This document shows, in pieces, positions 1 through 10,139 of a stretch of 64,000 nucleotides of DNA (the stretch's first letter is position 1; the number at the start of each line of letters is the position of its first letter). A model generated the notes under the pieces. That model saw only the letters and a list, made by a program, of their open reading frames with translations. It ran no database searches and was not told where the DNA came from. The stretch comes from Anniella stebbinsi. Its lineage: Eukaryota > Chordata > Lepidosauria > Squamata > Anniellidae. The translations under genes and the position numbers were made by a program. The stretch is from the NCBI GenBank assembly GCA_029215795.1, contig JARDYH010000007.1:66394763-66458762 (forward strand). The letters are read 5' to 3'.

Positions 1-96
1 TCCGGCGTATAAGACGACTTTTTAACCCTGGAAAATCGTCTTTAAAGTCGGGGGTCGTCTTATACTCCGGGTATAGGACGGACGGAGGGGGGCTGC

Positions 97-372
97 AGTA
101 GCCACCGGCGCCGGACGGGAGCGGGCGTCCCGGAAAGGTAAGGAGGGGGCGTGCAGAGGGGAGGGGGGCGCACGGAGGAGGGGGCCCCTTACCTTTCCGG
201 GACGCCCGCTCCCATCCGGTGCCGGCGGCTACTACCAGCGGGCTTCGCGGCCTGCTCCAGGGTGGCGCGCCGGGTGATGTCATCACCCGGCGCGCTACTC
301 TAGAGCAGGCCACAAAGCCCGCTGGCAGTAGCCGCCGGCGCCAGACGGGAGCGGGCGTCCCAGAAAGGTAAG
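97..372. repeat. Nested GC-rich palindromes (A-A'-B-B'-A layout)
   Basis: Arm A (97-143) is inverted at 187-233 with only a few mismatches. It is followed at once by a second palindrome, with arms 235-279 and 281-325 meeting at gtgatgtcatcac. A third copy of arm A then follows in direct orientation (326-372). The segment is CpG-rich. It lies inside the TIR element and is probably its internal body. Confidence 0.8.
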
Positions 373-552
373 GAGGGGGCGCGCGGAGGGGAGGGGGGGC
401 ACGCGGAGGGGAGGGGGGGCACGCGGAGGGGAGGAGGGGGGCGCGCGGAGGGGAGGAGGAGGGGGCGTGCGGAGGGGAGGGGGGGCGCGCGGAGGGGAGG
501 AGGGGTGTGCGGAGGGGAGGAGGGGCGTGCGGAGGGGAGGAGGGGGGCCCTA
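373..552 (+). repeat. G-rich minisatellite
   Basis: Roughly 20-bp units of the form gcgcgcggaggggaggaggg are repeated about eight times with length variation. The many GGGG runs on the plus strand could form G-quadruplexes. Open frames here are low-complexity artefacts. Confidence 0.8.
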
Positions 553-712
553 TTCTCATCTATGCAATCGTCCTCTATTAACTCTCTCTACCTGGAGGGG
601 GAGAAAAGCTTCCTGCTTCGGCAAGGAAAGGAAATGTGGCCCTTCCAAGGAGTTTTCTGAAATAACTTTTTTTTTAAAAAAACCCAGCCTTGCATTTGAT
701 CTGAATTTTAAA

Positions 713-848
713 GCAGCCTTCCCCAACCTTGTGCCCTCCAGATGTTTTGGACTTCGACACTCACCAGCCCCAGCCAGCTTGGCCAACAGTCAGGAATGCT
801 GGGAGTTGTGGTCCAAAACATCTGGAGAGCCCCAGGTTGGGGAAGACT
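713..848. mobile_element. Foldback MITE ('cctccagatgt' family)
   Basis: The left half (cttccccaacc...ccctccagatgttttggac) is the approximate reverse complement of the right half (gtccaaaacatctggagagc...ggttggggaag). It is one of more than a dozen copies in this window. It has no coding capacity. Confidence 0.8.
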
Positions 849-1860
849 ACTTGAAAGGCTTTTTGGAAAGCAGGCAGGGTCATTAGAGGATTGGCTCAAT
901 TCCTGGACCATCGTGGTCTCAATGGCTATTAGATGTGCTAACCTGGGAATCACCAGGGATAGGAGTTGGGAATAAACAGCAAGAGAGCCTGTCTTGGTCC
1001 ATCCAATCCAGCAAGGCAATTCTTGTTTTCTTTTGGCATGCATTTTTACTATTTATTTATTACATTCATATCCCGTCTTTTTCATCGTTGGAAGAGGGGT
1101 AGTCTTATATGGCGAGTATATCCCAAACTCTATATTTTAACTGGAAAAGTTGGGGGCCGTCTTATACGCCCGGTTGTCTTATACGCCGGAAAATACGGTA
1201 TGCATGAGTTAGAGAGAAAGCAATATGGTTGTGGTAACCATTAAACACTTAAAATACCAACTTCAAATCCTACCAGGACAGAAAACAACAAATATATGTG
1301 CCAAGCATTTTTAGTCACTACTGAATTTAGTAGAGTGTGAACAAAGACTGTTGAAACAATAAATTGTTTCTCTTCTCAGCTGATGCTAATCTGCTAAAAA
1401 ACGTTTAACTTTTTAAAAATAAAACAGACAATACAGGAGAGAAAAAGTTCTATTTAGAAAAAAAAAAGTTCAATCATGTTCCAGAACTGTCTCTAAGAAG
1501 TTCTGGGTACAGTTTTTGGGTATGGGTGTTGTTTTTTAAAAGAACCATACACCATTATGACAGCAGAAACCTATTGCTGGCTCATTTTACCCAAAATACA
1601 TCACGCAACTGAGATATCATTTTATCGACAGTTTCATCAATTTGACTAAGCATACATGCTACTCAAGCACAAGAATAAATGTAAAAGAATAAGTATTTAG
1701 AGCTAATGAACTATACGTTTCCCACCTCTGCCCCTCATATACAAATTAAGCCATATACACTTTTATTAATGCCTCTTTGTTTGATAAGGGATGTCTGGGG
1801 AGCTAGCCAAACTGATTTTGTCTCAGGAACTTAGTGCTTAGCTGCCACCTCTTGCTAATT

Positions 1861-2507
<647 letters not shown>

Positions 2508-2824
2508 TTATAATACAGGAACCAATGTGTTCAATGAGGCTTTACCAAAGTAACAGAAAGGTCAAAAAAAGGTGATAAGAGCTCAGATTTAAGTTTGAAA
2601 TCTTTTCACCAGTTAGTCAAATGCAGACTATACTTCTATACACAGAGATATAGGCTCAATTTAATATAAAGCTATGCTTGTTGTTGATACATAAGTGGAA
2701 TGTAAATGTATACAACTATATACAGTGTTTTGATATATAGATATAGATGAATAAATAAATGAAACCGTTTTAAACTACTAGGCAGTGCCTGTCACAGCTA
2801 AACTACACATATAACAATAATATA

Positions 2825-3006
2825 AAATGCAGGTTGCTTACCTGTAACCATAGTTCTTCGAGTGGTCATCTGTGCATTCACACATATGGGCTCTGCGCCT
2901 GCGTGGAGCCTGTTTCGGAAACTTCTATAGCTAAGGCAAACGTTTTTGGCGGGAACCCCTCCCCCACTGTCTACTGACTCCATGTTCCCGCCTTTCTCCT
3001 CAGTTC
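2825..3006 (-). repeat. DIRS-like terminal repeat (element 3' side)
   Basis: The outer part, 2825-2883, pairs perfectly with 3104-3162. The inner part, 2879-3006, pairs perfectly with 8358-8485. The two parts overlap by five bases at the shared cacac. Confidence 0.85.
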
Positions 3007-3103
3007 AAAGAGACCGACTTGCTGGCCCCATAACTAGGAGAGAAACCGCTCTGTATCGACAGTACATTTACATCGACACCAAAGCGGGGACGGTGGGTGG
3101 GTT

Positions 3104-3197
3104 GTGTGAATGCACAGATGACCACTCGAAGAACTATGGTTACAGGTAAGCAACCTGCATTTCTTCTTCGTGGTCTCTGTGCATCACACATATGGGC
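3104..3197 (-). repeat. Internal complementary region of the DIRS-like element
   Basis: Positions 3104-3162 are the exact reverse complement of 2825-2883, and 3161-3197 the exact reverse complement of 8473-8509. One short segment therefore bridges both element tips, as a DIRS ICR does. Confidence 0.8.
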
Positions 3198-3360
3198 GAT
3201 TAACAAGCTAAATTCCTGGTGGAGGGTAGGTGTAGATCAATGTTCCCTCACAAGACAAAGAAATTGCTTGCCCCAAATTCCAGTTTGTCCTGGTACAAAC
3301 AATCAAGTGGTAGCATGTAATGAAGTTAAAGGACTTATACCAAATAGCTGCCTTACATAT

Positions 3361-3432
3361 TTATTTATTTCATTTCTAACCCGCCTCTCCATCTAGATCG
3401 AGGCGGGGAACAACACCAAATATAAATATATT
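3361..3432 (-). mobile_element. LINE 3' tail fragment (L2-like)
   Basis: The plus strand reads ttatttatttcatttctaac, cccgcctctcc and gatcgaggcgggga. On the minus strand this is the common squamate tail ending in a degenerate AAATAA repeat. A very similar stretch occurs at 48513-48660. It is inserted in the DIRS-like element. Confidence 0.55.
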
Positions 3433-4625
3433 AGCAGGGGATCGACAATCCCCTGCTAAAGATACGGACTTCGATGCACTGCACATCGACTTAGCTGTTA
3501 CTGGACCAACAAGCTGCAAGCCCTTCAACTTGTAGGGCAGTTTAATAGCATGTACAATCCACTCCACGAGTCATTGCTACTCTTGCGTCTTATGGAATTT
3601 GTCAGTTCTAGCCCTGTGTGGAAGCCCAGGTAGGGTGCATCAATACTGAGGCAGCTAATTCACTCGATCTGCGTAGTGTTGATATAGCCATCAGAAAACA
3701 ACTTTCTAAGAAAAATAATGTGATATCTGAAGGTACCATTGGTTTAACTGGTTTCAATGTCAGAGATTGTGGCATGACAGAGAAACTCCATGCCAGAATG
3801 AAACTCCTAATTAGAGGAGACAGATTTGTAATGCCCAGAGGAACCCCCTAACAATGGGGTTGGTGCAAAAACACGTAAAGCAGTAAAATACCTGCATATC
3901 GACAACTATTTTAGCCCTATAGTGTATAGGGGGTAAGTGTAAGGACATCGTTAAGGAGGCTGAATGGGGCTTGAGGCCCTGAAGATCCATGTATTTAGAA
4001 AAGAATCCCATTGTGCAGTATATGACTTCATTGCAGGCTGCATGAAAAAATGGAATCGACCTCATGTCGAAAGTAGTTACGGTATTGGGATACCCCATGC
4101 CATGAGTCTGAGCATAGGCAGGGGCATAAACTATGGGGGGAGGGGGGTAGCGGGGGGTGCAATGTCCCCACTGGGATTTCCCAAAGGGGGCAATGCCCAA
4201 CTAAGTAACATCAGTAAGCTCACAGCCTGACTGACAGATTCCTCAGTCAGTCTCCAGTTGTCTGTATTCTTATGTGTTTGGACGCAGTCTAAATTACATC
4301 CAAGCACATCCTGCTTCCTCATCAGCTGCCCAGCAGATCTCCTTGCAAGACAAAAGCCACTCTCCTGTTGTGTCAGGGTCAGGCTCCCCCAGATTTATTT
4401 TCTTCTACCCACTCAGGCGCTGTAAGACAAAAGATTGCCCATTTAGGAATTACAGTCTGGGTACATCTTGACGAGAGTTTTGCCTCCGGTCGGGGTGTAT
4501 CCGGAGTGGCAGCAGGTCATCTATATGATGCAGCTGGCATCCCGAAGCCATCCAGGAGCAAATCCCTGAAGCTCCGGTTTTAAAAGTCGGGTACTTACCA
4601 CGACTTTTTTTTTTTTTTTTTTAAT

Positions 4626-4740
4626 CTTTTGAGCTGCAGCGGAGCTGATGGTAACCCAATTGGTCGCCATTGGCTGATATCTTCAGAAGTAGAGTGAGCC
4701 ACACCTGTCTCGGCCACCAAGGGGTGACTATGATGGAGAC
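4626..4740 (-). pseudogene. DIRS RNase H-like remnant
   Basis: In the minus-strand frame starting at 4740 the translation reads VSIIVTPWWPRQVWLTLLLK and continues IS. The V-x-P-x-WP-x-Q-x-W pattern followed by a leucine-rich helix resembles the segment after RNase H in vertebrate DIRS polyproteins (family knowledge, from memory). The surrounding frames are broken, and a T-tract at 4604-4622 follows. No intact reverse transcriptase or tyrosine recombinase box was recognised nearby. Confidence 0.5.
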
Positions 4741-5750
4741 TGTGTGGACTACACAATATTAATATTATCATACCACAGTACTCATGGAATGAGAAGAAAA
4801 ATGAGGGCTGCAAAGACATTCCCAGTTGAACAGGAAAGTGTTTGTATGAGGACTTGAGATGGGGGAGGAAGTGGGAAAGCGCATGCCCCGTAGCAAATAG
4901 TCTGTGCAAGTACACCAATGTAGGGTTGTTAGATCCAGGGGAGTCTGGATTCTGTGTTCACTATGAGGCCCAAAGAGCTCAATAAATTGAGTCGTCACCT
5001 TGCCTTCAATAGCATTTCCTTTTAGGAAGCCACCAGAAGCCAGTTGTCTAAATATGGGTAGATTTCTACCCCTTGAAGGCAAATGAATGGAAGGAGCAGT
5101 GCCATACATTTTGTAAATATTCTGGGGCAGGGCTTTATGTGTCATCAGAAATTTGTGATTCTGATGTACGTATGGAGCCATCTCAAATCCAGAACAGGTT
5201 GAAGAGATCTGTAGAGGAGTGGGCCAAATATTAAATCAGAGAGTGATATAGGTCTTCCAAAGGAGGCTCCACTCTGTACAGCTACCCCATCAACAGGCGA
5301 TGCAGAAGAGAACAATGTTGAGTCCAACTGAGAGCTCTCTAAGGATTGAGGGGAATCAGGTTTAGTTCTATGATTAAACCCATCTTCTCCAAGCTGAACT
5401 TTTTGACACCCCACAGAGTGGGTCTGGAAAGGAGAAGAGCTAGGTGGACGTACTGACGCATTCACGACGGTATCATGAGTCAATGGTTGAGCCCTGTGGA
5501 CAGGTCACAATGACAGTGATCTTGGTAGAGCTAGAGGGAGTTGCAAGAAAACTTCCTCCAGTGGCAATCACGATACCGATGGAGCTGCTCAGTATCGAGA
5601 AAGGCGTATGTACCAATATAGGGGTTGGTATCGATGCCTGGTACGGGAGTTACGGACCCATTGCAAGAGGTGTCCCTTTTATAATTGATGCCAATCTCTG
5701 TACTGGTATGGCATTCTCGGGGGAGGCAACCCAGTTGAAGTTCTGTCCCT

Positions 5751-5776
5751 GTTTTTTTTTTTTTTTTTTTTTTTTA
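5751..5776 (+). repeat. Poly-T tract
   Basis: An uninterrupted run of T inside the DIRS-like element, flanked by tgtccctg and acaggga. It may mark an insertion scar or simple slippage. Confidence 0.8.
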
Positions 5777-6103
5777 CAGGGACCTGAGAATGATGCCCCT
5801 AGACATTACAGGCATAAAAAACTCTCTCTGTTGAAATCATAGCACTCCAATTGTAGCAGCTCTAGGGAGCAGCCCTGTAATTGGCAGCTAGCCTGTAATG
5901 GCTGTGCTAATTAACTTGGTGGGGAGATGTCTACTTCAAGCTGCATGTTAGACGTCTCTTCTTGGTACCAAGAGATTGGTACCAAAAGAGGCAGTTGAGT
6001 CTCACCCTTTGATGTCGATTCTGCCTGCTAGACATCTCATCTGGACGTCAAAGCTGCATGTTAGACATCTCATTTTGGTACCAAGAGCTCTGCACCGAGG
6101 AGC

Positions 6104-6530
6104 TTGGTACCATGGCGCTCGGTACCATGGCGCTCGGTACCATGGCGCTCGGTACCATGGAGCTCGGCACCAAGGAGCTCGATACGAAGGAGCTCAGCAC
6201 CAAGGAGATCGGCACCAAGGAGCTCGGCACCAAAGACGTCGGTACCAAGGAAGTCGGCACCAAGGAGCTTGGTACCAAGGAGCCTGGCACCAAGGAGCTC
6301 GGTACCATGGAGCTCGGTACCAAGGAGCTCGGTACCAAGGAGCTCGGCACCAAGGAGCTCGGTACCAAGGAGCTCGGTACCAAGGAGCTCGGTACCATGG
6401 CGCTCGGCACCAAGGAGATCGGCACCAAGGAGATCGGCACCATGGAGCTCGGTACCAAGGAAGTCGGCACCAAGGAGCTCGGTACCAAGGAGCTCGGTAC
6501 CATGGTGCTCGGTACCGAAGGAGGCAGTTG
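6104..6530. repeat. 15-bp minisatellite of GGTACC and GAGCTC blocks
   Basis: About 28 units of ggtaccaaggagctc with variants (ggcacc, atggcgctc, gagatc). Because 15 is divisible by 3 and stops are avoided, several frames on both strands stay open (GTKEL, VPRSS and VPSSL repeats). This looks like a consequence of composition, not proof of coding. It lies where the gag-like region of the DIRS-like element would be. Confidence 0.9.
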
Positions 6531-6760
6531 AGTCTCAGCCTGTGATGTCGATTCTGCCTGCTAGACGTCTCATCTTGACATCGAAGATGCATGTTAGAAG
6601 CTCCAGTATCGAGAGCTTAGACCTCGGTACCCAAGGAGCCAGTTAAGTCATCGCCGCCAAAGGGGCCACCCTCAGTATCAGGGGGGGGCTAACCGCTGCA
6701 GAGGAGTTGGAACCTGGTCTCTCTCTAGCTGTAGAAACACAGGTAGAGAGTATCCAGATG

Positions 6761-7550
6761 TTGGAAGATCGGAACGACCTATGGTTAGGGTGGGGGTCCG
6801 AAGACACTGAGGGGCTCTCATCCATAGAATCGCTCCAAGCGATCAGTCCCCAGAAGTCCTATGTAACCTGGCCTTCTTAGATATCCCTTTCACTGTAGAG
6901 ACAGCTAGGGAGCGTCCAAACATTGGACGATCGGAATGACCCATGGTCAGAGTCAGGGTCCGAGGACGCAGAGGGGCTCTCCTCCGTAGAATCTCTCCAT
7001 GCGATCAGCCCCAGAAGGCTCCTGCCTTCTTAGATATCCCTCTTGCTGTAGATACAGCCTGGGGAGCGTCCAAATGTTGGAAGATCGGAATGACCCTTGG
7101 TCAGGGTCCGAGGACGCAGAGGGGCTCTCCTCCGTAGAATCGCTCCATGCGATCAGCCCCAGAAGGCTCCTGCCTTCTTAGATATCCCTCTTGCTGTAGA
7201 TACAGCCTGGGGAGCGTCCAAATGTTGGAAGATCGGAATGACCCTTGGTCAGAGTCAGGGTCCGAGGACGCAGAGGGGCTCTCCTCCGTAGAATCGCTCC
7301 ATGCGATCAGCCCCAGAAGGCTCCTGCCTTCTTAGATATCCCTCTTGCTGTAGATACAGCCTGGGGAGCGTCCAAATGTTGGAAGATCGGAATGACCCTT
7401 GGTCAGAGTCAGGGTCTGAGGACGCAGAGGGGCTCTCCTCCGTAGAATCGCTCCATGCGAATAGCCCCAGAAGGCTCCAGCCTTCTTAGATATCTCTCTT
7501 GCTGTAGATACAGCTAGGGAGCTTCCAAATGTTGGAAGATCAGATGAGGC
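6761..7550. repeat. Tandem array with a period of about 154 bp
   Basis: The motif ttggaagatcgg or a close variant recurs at 6761, 6923, 7077, 7225, 7379 and 7532, giving spacings of 162, 154, 148, 154 and 153. The 148 spacing comes from a 6-bp deletion (cagagtcaggg to cagggtc). The three central copies are nearly identical and the outer ones diverged, so expansion was recent relative to the flanks. Plus-strand frames repeat DRNDPWSESGSEDAEGL-like peptides, but 154 is not a multiple of 3. Confidence 0.9.
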
Positions 7551-7639
7551 ATGAAGCGGCCATGTCTCCAGTAGATCGAGGAGCCTGTGCCATGAGTGTA
7601 ACAATTGTCTGGAAGAAACCATGGCTTCTAGAGCTTTTA

Positions 7640-7916
7640 TCCATAGACCTGGCGCCAACACGGTTATCTTTTCAGCGCCAGGTCAAAACTTTTCTCCCAG
7701 GCATTTCAACAGCTTAAGTTGAGGTTTTAACTGACTTTGTAGCCAGGCTTAACAGTTTAAAATGTTTTAAATGTCAGCTGTCTTATGTTTATGGTTCTAA
7801 ATTTTGTAAACCACCCAGAGAGCTTCGGCTATGGGATGGTATATAAATGTGTAAATAATAATAATAATAAATAATAATAATAATAATAATAATAATGTAG
7901 CGACAGGTTTTGATGA
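7640..7916 (+). mobile_element. LINE 3' end (L2-like)
   Basis: cctggcgccaacacggttat, then ttttctcccaggcatttcaa, then a T-rich stretch, gtaaaccacccagagagctt and tataaatgtgtaaataat form the usual 3' end of this LINE. The opposite strand of 61740-61860 shows the same gcgccaacattgttatcttt segment. It ends in a TAA-rich repeat (7855-7895). It is probably a later insertion in the DIRS-like element. Confidence 0.7.
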
Positions 7917-8084
7917 CCTGAGCCTCTCCCAAAACAAATTAAACAGAGAAAAGTCTGTCTGCTGGGGAAGCTTGCTGACGCACTTAACACATTTTGAAAA
8001 GGGGCCTTAATGGCTGTGCGATCCCCCTCAAAGCGATCCAAGATCTCTGGAGAATAAAATATCTAAGAATATAATAACAATAAA

Positions 8085-8240
8085 TTATATTGTTTTAAAT
8101 GTACGTGTGTACGTTGTATGTTTTTGCTGCTTTAATTTTTGTATATTGTTTTTAATTGTTTTAATCGCACGTAAACCGCCTAGAGAGCTTCGGCTATGGG
8201 GCGGTATACTAATGTAATAAAGAAATTAATTAATTAAGAC
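8085..8240 (+). mobile_element. LINE 3' tail fragment (L2-like)
   Basis: A second copy of the tail: gtaaaccgcctagagagctt, cggctatggggcggtatact and a degenerate AATTAAT end. Only the last 150 bp or so are present. Confidence 0.65.
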
Positions 8241-8357
8241 TAAAAATGAACTAAAACAAAGTAAAATAACTAAAAACCTTAGCACTCTAAAGCTTTCTCC
8301 TCAGGAGAAAGACAGAAGTTCCCAACAAGACATCCTTTCAGCAAGGCGGTCGAAAAA

Positions 8358-8509
8358 GAACTGAGGAGAAAGGCGGGAACATGGAGTCAGTAGACAGTGG
8401 GGGAGGGGTTCCCGCCAAAAACGTTTGCCTTAGCTATAGAAGTTTCCGAAACAGGCTCCACGCAGGCGCAGAGCCCATATGTGTGATGCACAGAGACCAC
8501 GAAGAAGAA
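8358..8509 (-). repeat. DIRS-like terminal repeat (element 5' side)
   Basis: Positions 8358-8485 are the exact reverse complement of 2879-3006. The outermost 37 bases (8473-8509) are the reverse complement of 3161-3197. Confidence 0.85.
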
Positions 8510-9589
8510 CATAAGGTACCTTTTACACCTGACTGGCACAGAGATTGAAATAGAAGCAAATACAAAATCCAACCAAACCCTAACAAGGAAGCATTCTGCA
8601 TTTCACTCTCTGGACTAGGGTGCTATGCTGCAAAATACATTCTATTCACTTGGAAAATAATGCTATGAAACGAACAGGTATTTCTTCCCACAGTGGATAA
8701 AGAACAGCAAACAAATAAGGATTGTTCACTCTCAACAAGTCTCATTCTCAAGGAACAATGTGCCAAGAACTGCTTAGAGCAACAGTTACCAGGGCATAAA
8801 GCAGCAGGTCAAACTACAGCTTTACTCTAAGGAAGGAATTCACAAACTTTGATGCTGCAGGAATGTATGTTTCAGAGGGAGTGTGGCTCATGCAAATTTG
8901 CTTCAGGAGGAGGAAATAATTCAACAGAAGGAAGGAGAAAAGCAAGATGGCCAAATGAGAAATATTTTTTAAAGGAGAAATGGTAGAGTAATAACAACTT
9001 GTACACATGTCGCTACATGGCTGAGCTTCTTGCAGGGAGACCAACAACAAGAATTTCTAATACTGTTATAAGATTATTCATTCACTCATTCAAATTTATA
9101 TGTAGCTTTCCACAAAGCAGTGAACTTCAAACATAGAGACATGTGCAGGCTGAAAGCTTGCATAGGGCTTTCGTAATTATATGATTCCTTCCAGGACTGC
9201 AAAAACATTTCCAGCTCCTAGGAGCCAAACATCTAATTTTCAGATACCAACAATGCATTTTTAAAGCCTTGGTCAACTGGTTGCCTGGAACTTTCCCTGC
9301 CATAGCTTTCTCTTGCATACTCACTTATGCATCCCCATTCTACTCTTCTTCCTAAAATTTGCAAAGTCGTTATAACTCCTCCTATATAGTCTATTACCAT
9401 TTTTCTGCTTTCTCATGAGATATGTGGTACTCAAAGTATTAAGCTGGCTTCTGCATTTGTTTTCCCAGGTTCGTGCCTTGGCTAAAGTATGAGCTCCAGA
9501 AACTGAAGCGCTCTTTTTGTGTGATTGTTATATATGATTACACAATAAATTACATACTGTAATTACTACTGTTCCTGTGATGCTAAGCT

Positions 9590-10015
9590 GTTGGAGGTAG
9601 ACACAAGAAAGGGTAGATTCTGGATGGGGGTCGCACTTCCCCTGAAGGAGAAAGTTCATAGCTTGGAGGTTATTTTGGAACCATCTTTGTCAACTTAAGC
9701 TCAGGTGGCTTCAGTGGCATGGAGTGTCTTCTACCAACTTCAGTTGGTGGACCAGCTATGCTCCTCTCTGGATAGGGACAGCTTGACTTCAGTTGTCTAT
9801 GCTCTGGTAACCTCCAAGCTAGATTACTCCAATGAGCTCTACGTGGAACCACCTTCGAAGATGGTTAAAAAGCTGCAGCTCATACAAAATGCAGCAGCCA
9901 GATTGATTATGAGGAGTAGGAGATCTGAATATAGAAGACCATCTCTAGCCTGCTTGCACTGGCTGCCTATAAGCTTCTGAGCTCGATTCAAGGTGCTGGT
10001 TTTAACCTACAGGAT
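9590..10015 (+). mobile_element. LINE RT C-terminal fragment (L2/CR1 clade)
   Basis: The plus-strand frame reads SKLDYSNELYVEPPSKMVKK and then LQLIQNAAARLI and LACLHWLPI, the conserved block near the C-terminus of L2/CR1-type polyproteins. Stops and the loss of the 3' tail show it is dead. A longer antisense relative is at 61561-62290. Confidence 0.8.
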
Positions 10016-10065
10016 GGGGAATCACATTGTGGGGATGAATAAATTCACCATACTGTAGCCCCGGT

Positions 10066-10070
<5 letters not shown>

Positions 10071-10134
<64 letters not shown>
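10071..10134 (+). repeat. (TC)n(AC)n compound microsatellite
   Basis: A pure TC run of about 38 bp passes directly into an AC run of about 26 bp. Confidence 0.95.

Positions 10135-10139
<5 letters not shown>

Larger units (their letters stand above)
1..1200. mobile_element. TIR DNA transposon, cut by the window start
   Basis: The right end (about 1173-1200) reads, in reverse complement, taccgtattttccggcgtat and continues aagac. The window opens with tccggcgtataagacgac, the same terminal sequence in the opposite orientation, so the true left tip lies just outside. Related GTATAAGAC motifs recur near both ends (around 48-56 and 1110-1165). The inside holds nested palindromes, a G-rich minisatellite and an inserted foldback element. 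No transposase is visible, so it is probably non-autonomous. The superfamily and the target duplication cannot be settled because the left flank is missing. It could also be two related elements side by side. Confidence 0.55.
2825..8509 (-). mobile_element. DIRS-like tyrosine-recombinase retrotransposon, degenerate
   Basis: The two ends carry a perfect 128-bp inverted repeat (2879-3006 versus 8358-8485). The segment 3104-3197 is the reverse complement of the left outer tip (59/59 bases with 2825-2883) joined to the reverse complement of the right outer tip (37/37 with 8473-8509). That is the internal complementary region of DIRS elements, used for circular intermediates. Its position near 3006 implies a minus-strand element. 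A minus-strand fragment with VTPWWPRQVW resembles the end of the DIRS RNase H region. The interior is stop-ridden, contains later LINE tails and two minisatellite-like arrays, and shows no intact recombinase. Alternative: a non-autonomous element mimicking DIRS ends. Confidence 0.7.

Noticed and set aside
3811..4200. 129-codon minus-strand frame inside the DIRS-like element
   Set aside because: I could not match it to a recombinase or any DIRS domain, so it is covered only by the element entry.
5976..6545. 189-codon plus-strand frame with RYQGARHQGA-like repeats
   Set aside because: Produced by the 15-bp minisatellite; at least four other frames are equally open and there is no flanking conserved domain.
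6761..7550. A CRISPR-like array
   Set aside because: Units are about 154 bp with no unique spacers between short repeats, and the genome is a vertebrate one.
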